Source of the DNA: Pullichristensenella sp963930055
Lineage (GTDB): Bacteria > Bacillota > Clostridia > Christensenellales > Aristaeellaceae
Length of the DNA: 64,000 nucleotides
Assembly: GCA_963930055.1 (NCBI GenBank)
Contig: CAWVKS010000003.1
Span: 186,001 to 250,000, forward strand
Direction of reading: 5' to 3'
Position numbers and translations under genes: made by a program. Numbering within the stretch: position 1 is the stretch's first letter; every line of letters starts with the position of its first letter. Below, piece after piece: positions 17,049-28,164 of this stretch. The notes beneath the pieces are model-generated. The model did not search any database. It saw only the letters and a list, made by a program, of their open reading frames with translations, and was not told the DNA's origin.

Positions 17049-17079
17049 TTGACCTTAGTATCATACCAGGGTTTAAGCT
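17049..17079 (+). promoter_or_regulatory. Possible MerR-type promoter of the YitT gene
   Basis: TTGACC (17049-17054) and TAAGCT (17074-17079) are 19 bp apart. This is the long spacer that MerR activators untwist. The -10 is poor, as expected for an activated promoter. Confidence 0.4.
17053..17071. promoter_or_regulatory. Candidate MerR operator
   Basis: CCTTAGTAT-C-ATACCAGGG is an imperfect inverted repeat matching in 7 of 9 positions. It lies inside the 19-bp spacer on the plus strand and over the -10 of the MerR gene's own promoter. Confidence 0.55.
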
Positions 17080-17088
17080 GTTTGTAAA
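17060..17088 (-). promoter_or_regulatory. Promoter of the MerR gene
   Basis: On the minus strand TTTACA (17088-17083) and TATGAT (17065-17060) are separated by 17 bp. Confidence 0.6.
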
Positions 17089-17147
17089 GGCCGTTTCCCG
17101 GGCTTTTTCGTGAAAAAGCGGCCGCATTTTCAAGGAGGAGGATATCC

Positions 17148-17783
17148 GTGTTTCCCGTCAAACGCCTCCTGCGCGAGGCGCTGTCCCCCCGCCGCGTGGC
17201 GCTCATCGCCCTCGGCATGGCCATCACCACCTTCGGCCTGTTCAACATCCACCGCCGCGTGGACGTCACCGAGGGCGGCGTGCTGGGCATGGTGCTTTTG
17301 CTCGACCATCACTTCGGCATCCCGCCGTGGCTTTTGACCGCCGTGCTGGACGCGGCCTGCTATTTCCTCGGCTGGCGCGCGCTGGGCACGAAATTCCTCA
17401 TCCGCTCCGGCGTGGCCACGCTGTGCGGCTCGGCCTTTTTCCGCCTCTGGGAGTTTACCGGCCCCATTTTGCCCGATCTCAGCGCCCAGCCGCTCCTGGC
17501 GGCGCTCGCGGGCGGGTGCTTTGTGGGCGTGGGCGTGGGCCTCGTCGTGCGGCAGGGCGGTTCTTCCGGCGGCGACGACGCCCTGGCGCTGGTCATCGCT
17601 AAAAAGACGAAGTGGCGGCTTTCCCGCGCCTACCTGTTCACCGACCTTACCGTGCTGGCGCTGTCGCTGACCTATATTGCGCCTCTGCGCATCATCTGGT
17701 CGCTTGTCACGGTGACGGTGTCCTCTTTGCTCATCGACTTCGTAAAAAGCGTGGGGCATAGCGAAAAGCGCCAAAACGCATAA
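17148..17783 (+). CDS. YitT-family membrane protein
   Basis: A 211-residue membrane protein with five or six helices. It matches the YitT membrane domain (EGGVLGMVLLLDHHFGIPP; GGSSGGDDALALVIAKKT), whose GG-x-(S/T)GG-x-D loop is the family hallmark. The cytoplasmic DUF2179 domain usually present at the C-terminus is missing, so this is the short form. The start is GTG at 17148 after AAGGAGGAGG. Function of the family is not known. It is divergent from the MerR regulator. Confidence 0.8.
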   Translation: MFPVKRLLREALSPRRVALIALGMAITTFGLFNIHRRVDVTEGGVLGMVLLLDHHFGIPPWLLTAVLDAACYFLGWRALGTKFLIRSGVATLCGSAFFRLWEFTGPILPDLSAQPLLAALAGGCFVGVGVGLVVRQGGSSGGDDALALVIAKKTKWRLSRAYLFTDLTVLALSLTYIAPLRIIWSLVTVTVSSLLIDFVKSVGHSEKRQNA

Positions 17784-17794
17784 CATTTTGCGCG

Positions 17795-17823
17795 TTGCCT
17801 TTTGCCGGCGGGGACGCTATAAT
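17795..17823 (+). promoter_or_regulatory. Promoter of the PHP-domain gene
   Basis: TTGCCT (17795-17800) and TATAAT (17818-17823) are separated by 17 bp. Confidence 0.65.
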
Positions 17824-17855
17824 GGGGGCGAACACCGCGCGAAAGGAAGCCGCTT

Positions 17856-18572
17856 ATGAAGATCCTCGTCGATACGCACACCCACACCATTGCTTCCGAC
17901 CATGCCTATTCCACCGTGCTGGAAAACGCCGCCGCCGCGGCGCGCGCAGGGCTGGAAGGGCTGGCGATCACCGACCACACGCCGCCCTTGAGCGACGCGC
18001 CCAACATGATGCATTTCCAGAACCTGCGCGTGATCGACCGCGATATCGGCGGCGTGGCCATACTGCGCGGCGCGGAGCTCAACATCTGCGACGCGCGCGG
18101 CGGCCTGGGCGTGCCGGATGACGCGCTGCGCAACCTGGACTATTGCATCGCCAGCATCCACACCATCGTCTACCAGTCCCCCGACCCGGCGGAGAACCTG
18201 CGCGCCTATCAGGGCGCGATGGAGGACGCGCGCGTGAAGATCATCGGCCACCCGGAGGACGGCCGCTCCCCGGTGGACTTTTCCGCCCTCGCCCGCGCCG
18301 CGCGCGACGCCGGCGTGCTCATAGAGGTCAACAATTCCTCCCTGCGCCCCATCACCACCCGCCGCAACACCCGCGAGAACATGACGGCGCTTTTGCGCGC
18401 CTGCGAAGAATGCGGCGCCTGCGTCTGCCTGGGCACGGACGCCCACTTCGCCCCCGCCGTGGGCCGCTTTGACGAAGCCCTCGCCCTGCTTGACGAGATC
18501 CGCTTTCCCGAGGAACTGGTGGCCAACACTTCTTTGCAAAAATTCCTTCATTTCATAGGCCGCAAATTGTGA
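17856..18572 (+). CDS. PHP-domain phosphatase (YcdX type)
   Basis: A 238-residue metal-dependent hydrolase of the YcdX branch of the PHP superfamily. Metal ligands are visible as DTHTHTIASDH, ITDHTPP, GAELN, SIHTIVYQ, GHPED and GTDAHF, in the expected order. Members are trinuclear phosphoesterases or phosphatases; the natural substrate is uncertain. It is a single gene between its own promoter and a strong terminator. Confidence 0.85.
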   Translation: MKILVDTHTHTIASDHAYSTVLENAAAAARAGLEGLAITDHTPPLSDAPNMMHFQNLRVIDRDIGGVAILRGAELNICDARGGLGVPDDALRNLDYCIASIHTIVYQSPDPAENLRAYQGAMEDARVKIIGHPEDGRSPVDFSALARAARDAGVLIEVNNSSLRPITTRRNTRENMTALLRACEECGACVCLGTDAHFAPAVGRFDEALALLDEIRFPEELVANTSLQKFLHFIGRKL

Positions 18573-18576
18573 CCGC

Positions 18577-18599
18577 ACGCCCCGCGCGGGGCGTTTTTG
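18577..18599 (+). terminator. Terminator of the PHP-domain gene
   Basis: An ACGCCCCGC/GCGGGGCGT stem followed by a T-run. Confidence 0.85.
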
Positions 18600-18649
18600 T
18601 TTGCCAACGTTAAAATATTTACGCCCATGCTATCTTCTGGCAAAAAGCC

Positions 18650-18678
18650 TTGACATTTCCAGCCGCCGGCATTATGAT
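18650..18678 (+). promoter_or_regulatory. Promoter of the fatty acid synthesis operon
   Basis: TTGACA (18650-18655) and TATGAT (18673-18678) are separated by 17 bp. Confidence 0.75.
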
Positions 18679-18679
18679 T

Positions 18680-18696
18680 ATTTAGCCTAATTAAAT
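18680..18696. promoter_or_regulatory. Candidate operator of the FabT-like MarR regulator
   Basis: Just after the -10, TTAG-C-CTAA (18682-18690) lies within a wider ATTTA-N7-TAAAT repeat (18680-18696). A repressor bound here would block transcription start, fitting autoregulation of the operon. Confidence 0.55.
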
Positions 18697-18712
18697 GATT
18701 TGGAGGCGCGCG

Positions 18713-19189
18713 ATGGACCCCTATCTGGCCACGCTCAACGAGCTGTTCACCACCACCTACCGCTCTGTGCTCAAGGTGGAAGAGGTCATGCTGCGCCATT
18801 TGAGCAACAACAGCCTCACGCTCAGCGAGATACACATGCTCGAATGCATTGGCAAGCGCGCGGGCGACGCCGCCATTACCGACATCGCCCAGGAATTGGA
18901 CGTCACCCCGCCCTCGGTCACCATGGCCGTCAAACGGCTGGAAAGAAAGGGCTATCTTACCAAGGACCGCTCCGACGAGGACGGCCGCCGCGTGCGCGTG
19001 CGCCTTACGGAAGAAGGCCGCCGCGCCGAGACCGCCCACCGCTACTTCCACCGGCAGATGGTGCGCGCCGTAGCGCGCAGCCTCGAGCCCGCCCAGCGCG
19101 AAGCGCTGCTGAACGCGCTCCAACGCATCAACGAATTCATGCGCCAGAAGGTCGAAGAATACGACGGCGCGAGGAGGGAAAACGCATGA
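18713..19189 (+). CDS. fabT: MarR-family repressor of fatty acid synthesis (FabT-like)
   Basis: A 158-residue MarR protein. The winged helix reads SEIHMLECIGK, then ITDIAQELDVTPPSVTMAVKRLERKGYLTK and the wing RSDEDGRRVRVRLTEEG, with long terminal helices for dimerisation. In several Firmicutes the first gene of the fab operon is such a regulator (FabT), which binds with acyl-ACP as corepressor. The same role is inferred from position. The ATG at 18713 lies 6 nt after GGAGGCG. Its stop overlaps the fabH start (ATGA). Confidence 0.85.
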   Translation: MDPYLATLNELFTTTYRSVLKVEEVMLRHLSNNSLTLSEIHMLECIGKRAGDAAITDIAQELDVTPPSVTMAVKRLERKGYLTKDRSDEDGRRVRVRLTEEGRRAETAHRYFHRQMVRAVARSLEPAQREALLNALQRINEFMRQKVEEYDGARRENA

Positions 19190-20145
19190 GGATACTGGGG
19201 ACCGGCAGCGCCCTGCCCGCGCACACGCTCACAAACGACGACCTGACCAAATTTCTCGATACCTCGGACGAGTGGATCCGCACCCACACAGGCATCCGCT
19301 CCCGCCAGGTCATCACCGACGAGACGCTTTTGCAGCTCGCTGCCCGCGCCGCCAACGCCGCGCTGGAAAACGCCGGCCTCGCCGCCGCGGACATCGACTA
19401 TATACTCGCTTCCAGCGTCCTGCCGGACACCATCACCCCCTCCCTCGGCTGCCTTTTGCAGGCACAGATCGGCGCAAACTGCCCGGCGCTGGATATAAAC
19501 GGCGCCTGCGCGGGCTTTCTCTACGCCCTCGACCTCGCCGACGCGCTCACGTCTTCCGGCAAGGCGCAGCGCGTGCTGGTGGTCTGTGCCGAGGGCATGA
19601 CCCGCATGGTCGACTGGACGGACCGCTCCACCTGCGTGCTCTTTGGCGACGGCGCGGGCGCGGCCGTGGTCGATGGGGGAGAGGGCGGCCTCATGGCCAC
19701 GCTGCTCACCAGCCAGGGCGACGTTACCCATCTCAACATGTACCCCGACCCGGGCAACAGCCCCTTCGCCACCTGCCGCGTTCCCGCGCGCGCACTGCAC
19801 ATGGACGGCCCGGAGATCTACAAATTCGCCGTTTCCCACTCGGTCAGCGACCTGCGCGCCGTCTGCGAAAAGGCGGGCGTGGCGCTGGATGACATCGACC
19901 ACTTCCTTCTCCATCAGGCCAATAAGCGCATCATCGACGCCGCGCGCGTGCGCCTCAAGCAGCCGATCGAGAAATTCCCCATGAACGTCGAGGTGCGGGG
20001 CAACACCTCCTCGGCCAGCGTCCCCATTTTGCTGGACGAAGAAAACCGCGCCGGCCGCCTGCACGCGGGCGACAAACTGGCCATGAGCGCCTTTGGCGCG
20101 GGCCTGACCACCGGCGCGTGCGTACTCACGTGGACAAAGGAATGA
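19186..20145 (+). CDS. fabH: 3-oxoacyl-ACP synthase III
   Basis: A 319-residue FabH that condenses a short acyl-CoA with malonyl-ACP to start fatty acid chains. The catalytic triad is visible: Cys108 in INGACAGFLYAL, His243 in LLHQANKRI and Asn273 in VRGNTSSASVP. Length is normal. The start overlaps the MarR stop codon. The sequence before Cys (DINGAC) differs slightly from the usual DISAAC and may affect primer choice, which cannot be judged here. Confidence 0.95.
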   Translation: MRILGTGSALPAHTLTNDDLTKFLDTSDEWIRTHTGIRSRQVITDETLLQLAARAANAALENAGLAAADIDYILASSVLPDTITPSLGCLLQAQIGANCPALDINGACAGFLYALDLADALTSSGKAQRVLVVCAEGMTRMVDWTDRSTCVLFGDGAGAAVVDGGEGGLMATLLTSQGDVTHLNMYPDPGNSPFATCRVPARALHMDGPEIYKFAVSHSVSDLRAVCEKAGVALDDIDHFLLHQANKRIIDAARVRLKQPIEKFPMNVEVRGNTSSASVPILLDEENRAGRLHAGDKLAMSAFGAGLTTGACVLTWTKE

Positions 20146-20186
20146 TTTCCTTTTCCGATAAAAAAACACATTTGGAGGATGACACC

Positions 20187-20411
20187 ATGATCTTCGAAAA
20201 GGTTGCCGCTCTCTTGGCGGACTACAAGGGCATCGACGTTAACACCATCACCATGGATTCGAGCTTTGCAGACCTTGAGCTGGATTCCCTCGACGTGGCC
20301 GACCTCGTCATGCAGATCGAGGACGAGCTGGGCGTGAGCATTGAGCTCGACCAGGGCGTCACCACCATGAAGGACCTCATTGCCAAGATCGAAGAGGCGA
20401 AGAACGCATGA
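20187..20411 (+). CDS. acpP: Acyl carrier protein
   Basis: A 74-residue, acidic four-helix carrier protein. Ser34 in ELDSLDVADLVM is the site of 4'-phosphopantetheine attachment. The start at 20187 follows TTGGAGG. The stop overlaps the fabK start (ATGA). It carries the growing chain for all Fab enzymes encoded around it. Confidence 0.95.
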   Translation: MIFEKVAALLADYKGIDVNTITMDSSFADLELDSLDVADLVMQIEDELGVSIELDQGVTTMKDLIAKIEEAKNA

Positions 20412-21355
20412 TCCATACCGACGTCTGCGACCGCATCGGCATCGAGTACCCGATCTTCCAGGGCGGCATGGCCTGGGTGAGCGAGCACGTGCTCGCCGCG
20501 GCGGTTTCCAACGCCGGCGGGCTGGGCATCATCTCGGCCATGAACGCCCCCGGCGAATACCTGCGCAAGGAGATCCGCGCCTGCCGCGAAATGACGGATC
20601 GCCCCTTCGGCGTCAACGTCATGCTGATGAGCCCGCACGCGCCCGAGGTGGCCAGGGTCATCCTCGAGGAAAAGGTGCCGGTCGTCACCACCGGCGCGGG
20701 CCTGCCCGGCGTTTACATGAAGGAATGGGTGCCCGCGGGCATCAAGGTCGTGCCCGTCGTCCCCTCCGTGGCCATCGCCAAGCGCGTGGCGCGCGAGGGC
20801 GCGACCGCCGTCATCGCCGAGGGCTGCGAATCCGGCGGCCACGTGGGCGAACTGACCACCATGGCCCTTGTGCCGCAGGTGGTGGACGCGGTGGACGTCC
20901 CCGTGCTGGCCGCGGGCGGCATCGCCGACGGCCGCGGCATCGCGGCATCGTTCATGCTCGGCGCGCGGGGCGTGCAGGTCGGCACGCGCTTCCTCTGCGC
21001 CACCGAGTGCCAGGTCCACCCCAACTACAAAAAGAAGATACTCGCCGCGCGCGATATCGACACCGTCGTCACCGGCAAGCGCCTCGGCCACCCCGTGCGC
21101 TGCCTGAAGAACCCCTTCGCCCGCTCCTTTGGTCAGATGGAGTACGATTCCTCCCTCACCAACGAGGAGATCGAAGCGTTCGGCGCCGGCTCGCTGCGCA
21201 AGGCGGCGGTCGAGGGCGATATGGAAAACGGCAGCGTCATGGCCGGCCAGATCGCCGCGCTGGTCAAGGAAGAACAGCCCGCCGCCCGGATCATCCGCGA
21301 GATGTTCGCGCAGGCGGAGACATTGCTTGCGGAGGCCGCCAAATGGGTAAGATAG
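20408..21355 (+). CDS. fabK: Enoyl-ACP reductase II (FMN-dependent)
   Basis: A 315-residue FabK, the flavin-dependent enoyl-ACP reductase that replaces FabI in many Firmicutes. It is a TIM barrel of the nitronate monooxygenase type. Landmarks are YPIFQGGMAWVS near the N-terminus, GCESGGHVGE (catalytic His region), LAAGGIADGRG and GARGVQVGTRF for FMN phosphate binding. It catalyses the last reduction in each elongation cycle. No FabI is seen in the window, which fits triclosan-insensitive fatty acid synthesis. Confidence 0.95.
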   Translation: MIHTDVCDRIGIEYPIFQGGMAWVSEHVLAAAVSNAGGLGIISAMNAPGEYLRKEIRACREMTDRPFGVNVMLMSPHAPEVARVILEEKVPVVTTGAGLPGVYMKEWVPAGIKVVPVVPSVAIAKRVAREGATAVIAEGCESGGHVGELTTMALVPQVVDAVDVPVLAAGGIADGRGIAASFMLGARGVQVGTRFLCATECQVHPNYKKKILAARDIDTVVTGKRLGHPVRCLKNPFARSFGQMEYDSSLTNEEIEAFGAGSLRKAAVEGDMENGSVMAGQIAALVKEEQPAARIIREMFAQAETLLAEAAKWVR

Positions 21356-22257
21356 CGTTCGTATTCGCCGGCCAGGGCGCGCAGTATCCCGGCATGGGCA
21401 GGGAGCTCTACGAGGCTTCCCCCGCCGCCCGCGCCGCCTTCGACCGCGCGGAAGAGCTGCGCCCCGGCACGCTGGAAATGTGCTTTTCCGGCCCCGCCGA
21501 GGCCCTGAGCGTCACCGCCAACACCCAGCCCTGCCTCTTTGCCATGGACTACGCCTGCGCCGCCGCCGCGCGCGAGGCCGGCGTTTCCCCGGACTGCGCG
21601 GCGGGCTTCTCACTGGGCGAGGTGGCGGCCATGGCTTTCGCCGGCGTGATGGACTTTGACGAGGCCTTCCGCTTTGTTGTCAAGCGCGCGGAGGAAATGC
21701 AGTCCTGCGCCGAAAAGCACCCCGGGGCCATGGGCGCGGTCTTGCGCCTCACGCCCGCGCAGGTGGAGGATATCTGCCGCGCTTTCCCGGACAAGGCCTT
21801 CCCCGTCAACTACAACTGCCCCGGCCAGACGGTGGTCGCCTGCGCCGTGGAGGTCTTTGACGAACTTTCCGCCAAAGTGGCCGAGGCGCGCGGCCGCATG
21901 CTGCGCCTCAACGTCAGCGGTGCTTTCCACACCCCGTGGATGGGCGCGGCCGCCGGGGTGCTGAGCGCCTATCTGGCAAACAAGCCCACGCGCGTTCCCG
22001 AACTGCCCCTCTACGCCAACGCCACCGCCCAGCCCTACAAGGATGACGCGGCGCAACTTCTCAGCACACAGGTCTGCCACCCGGTGCGCTGGCAGGAGAG
22101 CGTCGAGCGCATGGCGGAGGCGGGCGTGGATACATTCATCGAGGTCGGCGCGGGCAAGACGCTCTCCGGCCTCATCCGCAAGACCATTCCCGGCGCGGCC
22201 ATCTTCAACGTGGAAAAGCCGGAAGATCTGCAAAAACTTTCGGAGGTACGCGCATGA
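21343..22257 (+). CDS. fabD: Malonyl-CoA:ACP transacylase
   Basis: A 304-residue FabD that moves malonyl groups to ACP. It has the N-terminal FAGQGAQYPGMG, nucleophile Ser90 in GFSLGEVAA and His196 in SGAFHTPWM. The start overlaps the end of fabK by 13 nt in another frame, and the stop overlaps the fabG start (ATGA). Length is normal. Confidence 0.95.
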   Translation: MGKIAFVFAGQGAQYPGMGRELYEASPAARAAFDRAEELRPGTLEMCFSGPAEALSVTANTQPCLFAMDYACAAAAREAGVSPDCAAGFSLGEVAAMAFAGVMDFDEAFRFVVKRAEEMQSCAEKHPGAMGAVLRLTPAQVEDICRAFPDKAFPVNYNCPGQTVVACAVEVFDELSAKVAEARGRMLRLNVSGAFHTPWMGAAAGVLSAYLANKPTRVPELPLYANATAQPYKDDAAQLLSTQVCHPVRWQESVERMAEAGVDTFIEVGAGKTLSGLIRKTIPGAAIFNVEKPEDLQKLSEVRA

Positions 22258-22991
22258 ACGGCAAAATCGCCCTCGTCACCGGCGGCAGCCGCGGCATCGG
22301 CCGCGCCATTGCCCTGAAACTCGCGCAGGACGGCTGCGACGTGGCCATACTCTACGCCGGCCGCAGGGACGCGGCGGACGAGACGGTCGCGCTGCTTGAA
22401 AAGACCGGCCACCGCGCCCTCGCCATACAGTGCAACGTCGCCGACGGCGCGGCCGCCGAAGCGGCGGTCAAGGAAGTGGAGGCGCAGCTCGGCCCCATCG
22501 CGGTGCTGGTCAACAACGCCGGCATCGTGCGCGACGGCCTGGCCATGCGCATGTCCAGCGAGGACTTCCGCGCCGTGCTGGACGTCAACCTCACCGGCGC
22601 GTTCCACATGATCCGCGCTTGCCTTCCGCTCTTCATCCGCCGCCGCGCGGGACGCATCGTCAACATCACCTCCGTTTCGGGGATGATGGGCAACCCCGGG
22701 CAGGCGAACTACGCCTCCAGCAAGGCGGGGCTCATCGGCCTGACCAAGACCATCGCCCGCGAGGTCGCCTCGCGCGGCATCACCGTCAACGCCGTGGCCC
22801 CGGGCTTCATTCAGACCGACATGACCGCCGGCATGAACGAGGCCGCCCTGCAAAAGGGCCTTTCCGCCGTGCCCATGGGCCGCATCGGCAAGCCGGAGGA
22901 CGTGGCGAACGCCGTCTCCTTCCTCGTAAGCGACGCAGCTTCCTATATCACCGGCTGCGTCCTCAAGGTGGACGGCGGCATGTACATCTGA
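22254..22991 (+). CDS. fabG: 3-oxoacyl-ACP reductase
   Basis: A 245-residue short-chain dehydrogenase using NADPH. Cofactor motif TGGSRGIG is near the N-terminus, followed by NNAG. The catalytic Ser140, Tyr153 and Lys157 lie in NITSVSG and ANYASSKAG. It reduces 3-oxoacyl-ACP in each cycle. Coupled to fabD by a 4-nt overlap; a 39-nt gap with GGAGG precedes fabF. Confidence 0.95.
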   Translation: MNGKIALVTGGSRGIGRAIALKLAQDGCDVAILYAGRRDAADETVALLEKTGHRALAIQCNVADGAAAEAAVKEVEAQLGPIAVLVNNAGIVRDGLAMRMSSEDFRAVLDVNLTGAFHMIRACLPLFIRRRAGRIVNITSVSGMMGNPGQANYASSKAGLIGLTKTIAREVASRGITVNAVAPGFIQTDMTAGMNEAALQKGLSAVPMGRIGKPEDVANAVSFLVSDAASYITGCVLKVDGGMYI

Positions 22992-23030
22992 GCGCTCTGC
23001 CCCGGCAAAGCGCCCCTCAGGAGGAAAACA

Positions 23031-24259
<1,229 letters not shown>

Positions 24260-24263
<4 letters not shown>

Positions 24264-24712
24264 ACATAAAGCAGATCCGGGAACTTGCGCAGATCGCCGC
24301 GGAAAACGGCCTCAGCGCCATCGAGATCGCCGAGGGCGAGAACCGCGTGCGCATCGAGCGCGCCGTCTCCGCCCCGGCGGCCATCCCCACCGTGGCCTCC
24401 ATGCCCATGGCCGCGCCCGCGGCCCCCGCGCCCGCCCCGGCGGCGGAGGCGGAGGAAACCAACGTGGACTTCAACCGCACGCGCGAGATCAAAAGCCCCA
24501 TGGTCGGCGTCTTTTACGCCGCGCCCTCGCCGGACGCCAAGCCCTTCGTGGAAGTCGGCTCCAAGGTGAAAAAGGGCGACATCGTCTGCATCGTCGAGGC
24601 CATGAAGCTGATGAACGAGATCACCGCCGAGTTCGACGGCGAAGTGGTGGACATTTGCGTCCACAACGGCGACGTGGTCGAATACGGCCAGACGCTCTTC
24701 AAGCTCTGCTGA
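24260..24712 (+). CDS. accB: Biotin carboxyl carrier protein of acetyl-CoA carboxylase
   Basis: A 150-residue BCCP. A short N-terminal domain (NIKQIRELAQIAAENGLS) is followed by an Ala/Pro-rich linker (about residues 38-66) and the biotinyl domain. Lys116 in VEAMKLMNEI is biotinylated. The start overlaps the fabF stop. It is part of the AccABCD complex making malonyl-CoA. Confidence 0.95.
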
Positions 24713-24726
24713 GGGAGGCAAGCGCC

Positions 24727-25137
24727 ATGAACAGAGAAGAGATCATGCAGATACTGCCCCACCGCGGCAGCATGCTGCTTCTGGACGAGGCATGGCTGGA
24801 CGGGGACGGCGCGGCCCACGGCAAGTACGCCGCCCGCGGCGACGAGTGGTTTTTCGACGGCCACTTTCCCGGAGACCCGGTGATGCCCGGCGTGGTGCAG
24901 TGCGAGATCATCGCCCAGGCCAGCTGCGTGCTGTTTGCCGAAAAGATGCGGGGCAAGACCGCCTACTACGCGGGCATCGACAAGGTGCGCTTCCGCCGCA
25001 TGGTGCGCCCCGGCGACACTTTGGAGATCACCTCCACGCTGCTTCGCAGCAAGCTCAACGTCTATGTCGTCAAGGGCGAGGCGCGCGTGGATGGCCAGGT
25101 GTGCGCCTCGGGCGAGTTCTCCTTCATCATCCCGTAA
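24727..25137 (+). CDS. fabZ: 3-hydroxyacyl-ACP dehydratase
   Basis: A 136-residue hotdog-fold dehydratase. Catalytic His46 lies in DGHFPGDPVMPGV and Glu60 follows in VVQCEIIAQAS. The N-terminal ILPHRGSMLLLD is typical of FabZ. It removes water to give trans-2-enoyl-ACP, the FabK substrate. No FabA, FabM or FabN is seen here, so the route to unsaturated chains is not shown in this window. Confidence 0.95.
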   Translation: MNREEIMQILPHRGSMLLLDEAWLDGDGAAHGKYAARGDEWFFDGHFPGDPVMPGVVQCEIIAQASCVLFAEKMRGKTAYYAGIDKVRFRRMVRPGDTLEITSTLLRSKLNVYVVKGEARVDGQVCASGEFSFIIP

Positions 25138-25186
25138 GTCCGCCATTCGACCCGCCGGAGTCCCCCCGGCGACAGGAGGCATAAAC

Positions 25187-26518
<1,332 letters not shown>

Positions 26519-26521
26519 GCG

Positions 26522-27388
26522 ATGCTCACCAGAAACCTCTTCCGCCGCCCGCGCATCAAACTGGAGGACACGGGCGAAACGCAGGCCCAGCGCCCGGAGA
26601 TCCCCGAGGAGCTCTATACCGCCTGCCCGGTCTGCAAGGCCATGAGCGCGGCGGACGAACTGCGCAAAAACGCCAGCGTCTGCCCCAAGTGCGGCCACCA
26701 CTTCCGCATCAGCGCCCGCCGTCGCGTGGAACTGTTCTGCGACGAGGGCACGTTTGATGAGATGTGGACGACGCTGCACGGCGAGAACCCCATCGGCTTT
26801 CCCGATTACGAAAAAAAGCTCGCCCACGCCCGCGAACAGTCCGGCGAGGTCGAGGCCGTGGTCACCGGCGAATGCCGGATCGGCGGCGAACCTGCCTGCG
26901 CCTTTTTCATGGAGCCGTCGTTCATGATGGCCTCCATGGGCACCGCCGTGGGCGAAAAGATCACCCGCCTGTTTGAACACGCGCGGGAAAAGGGCCTGCC
27001 CGTGGTCGGCTTCTGCGCCTCGGGCGGCGCGCGCATGCAGGAGGGCATACTCTCGCTCATGCAGATGGCCAAGACCACCGGCGCCGTCAAGCGCCACTCG
27101 GACGCGGGCAACCTCTTCATTGCCGTGCTCACCGATCCCACCACCGGCGGCGTGGACGCCAGCTTCGCCATGGAGGGCGACATCACCATCGCCGAGCCGA
27201 ACGCCCTCATCGGCTTTGCCGGCCCGCGCGTCATCGAGCAGACCATCCGCCAGAAACTGGCCCCCGGCTTCCAGCGCTCGGAATTTCTGCTGGAAAAGGG
27301 CTTTGTAGACATGATCTCTGACCGGCGGGAGTTGAAGGAGCGCCTCACCGCGCTTCTGCGCCTGCATCGAAAGGAGGCGGAGGCGTGA
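26522..27388 (+). CDS. accD: Acetyl-CoA carboxylase carboxyltransferase beta subunit
   Basis: A 288-residue subunit. The N-terminal zinc ribbon has four Cys (CPVCKAM and CPKCGHHF). The crotonase-fold domain carries FCASGGARMQEG and TTGGVDASFAMEGD. With AccA it transfers the carboxyl group from biotin to acetyl-CoA. It starts 3 nt after accC and its stop overlaps the GTG start of accA. Confidence 0.95.
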   Translation: MLTRNLFRRPRIKLEDTGETQAQRPEIPEELYTACPVCKAMSAADELRKNASVCPKCGHHFRISARRRVELFCDEGTFDEMWTTLHGENPIGFPDYEKKLAHAREQSGEVEAVVTGECRIGGEPACAFFMEPSFMMASMGTAVGEKITRLFEHAREKGLPVVGFCASGGARMQEGILSLMQMAKTTGAVKRHSDAGNLFIAVLTDPTTGGVDASFAMEGDITIAEPNALIGFAGPRVIEQTIRQKLAPGFQRSEFLLEKGFVDMISDRRELKERLTALLRLHRKEAEA

Positions 27389-28164
27389 AGGCATACGATT
27401 GCGTACAGGCGTCGCGCGCCAAGGGCCGCCCCACGGCGCTTTCCTATATTGGCGCGCTGATCGACGGCTTTGTGGAAATGCACGGCGACCGCCGCTTTGG
27501 AGACGACCCCGCCGTGGTGGCCGGCATCGGCTACCTAAGCGGCATGCCCATCACCGTGGTGGGCATCGAAAAGGGCGGCGACACCGCCGACAAGGTGCGC
27601 CGCAACTTCGGCTCCGCCAACCCCGAGGGCTACCGCAAGGCCCTTAGGCAGATCAAACTCGCCGAGAAGTTCCACCGCCCGGTCTTGTGTCTGGTGGACA
27701 CCTCCGGCGCCTACTGCGGCGTCGGCGCCGAGGAGCGCGGCCAGGGCGAGGCCATCGCCGAGAACATGTATGAGATGATGACGGCAAAGACGCCGATCCT
27801 CAGCATCGTCATCGGCGAGGGCGGCAGCGGCGGCGCGCTGGCGCTGGCCGTGGCCGACGAGGTGTGGATGCTCGAGGACGCCTACTATTCAGTCATCTCG
27901 CCCGAGGGCGCGGCCAGCATCCTCTGGAAGGACGCCAAACGCGCCAAGGAGGCAGCCGAGAGCCTGCGGCTCACCGCACAGGACCTTTACGACCTCGGCG
28001 TCATCGAAAACATCATTCCCGCCGCCCAGACGCGGGAGGCGGGTATGCCGCGCCTCAAACAGGCGCTTTCCGAGGCGTTCTCGCGCCGCGCGGCGCTGGA
28101 TACGGCCGCATTGCTTGAACAGCGCTACCGCAAATTCCGCGGCATAGGGGGTGGGGAAGCATGA
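27385..28164 (+). CDS. accA: Acetyl-CoA carboxylase carboxyltransferase alpha subunit
   Basis: A 259-residue AccA with GTG start overlapping the accD stop. Core motifs are MHGDRRFGDD, VDTSGAYCGVGAEERGQGEA and GEGGSGGALAL. It lacks about 55 N-terminal residues found in E. coli AccA (319 residues); a short form is my recollection for other clostridial AccA proteins. The overlap with accD leaves no room for a longer version. Confidence 0.95.
   Translation: MKAYDCVQASRAKGRPTALSYIGALIDGFVEMHGDRRFGDDPAVVAGIGYLSGMPITVVGIEKGGDTADKVRRNFGSANPEGYRKALRQIKLAEKFHRPVLCLVDTSGAYCGVGAEERGQGEAIAENMYEMMTAKTPILSIVIGEGGSGGALALAVADEVWMLEDAYYSVISPEGAASILWKDAKRAKEAAESLRLTAQDLYDLGVIENIIPAAQTREAGMPRLKQALSEAFSRRAALDTAALLEQRYRKFRGIGGGEA

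Noticed and set aside
27385..28164. accA considered as truncated by mutation
   Set aside because: It lacks the N-terminal helix of E. coli AccA, but the start overlaps accD with a coupled GTG. A compact AccA is, as far as I recall, usual in Clostridia.
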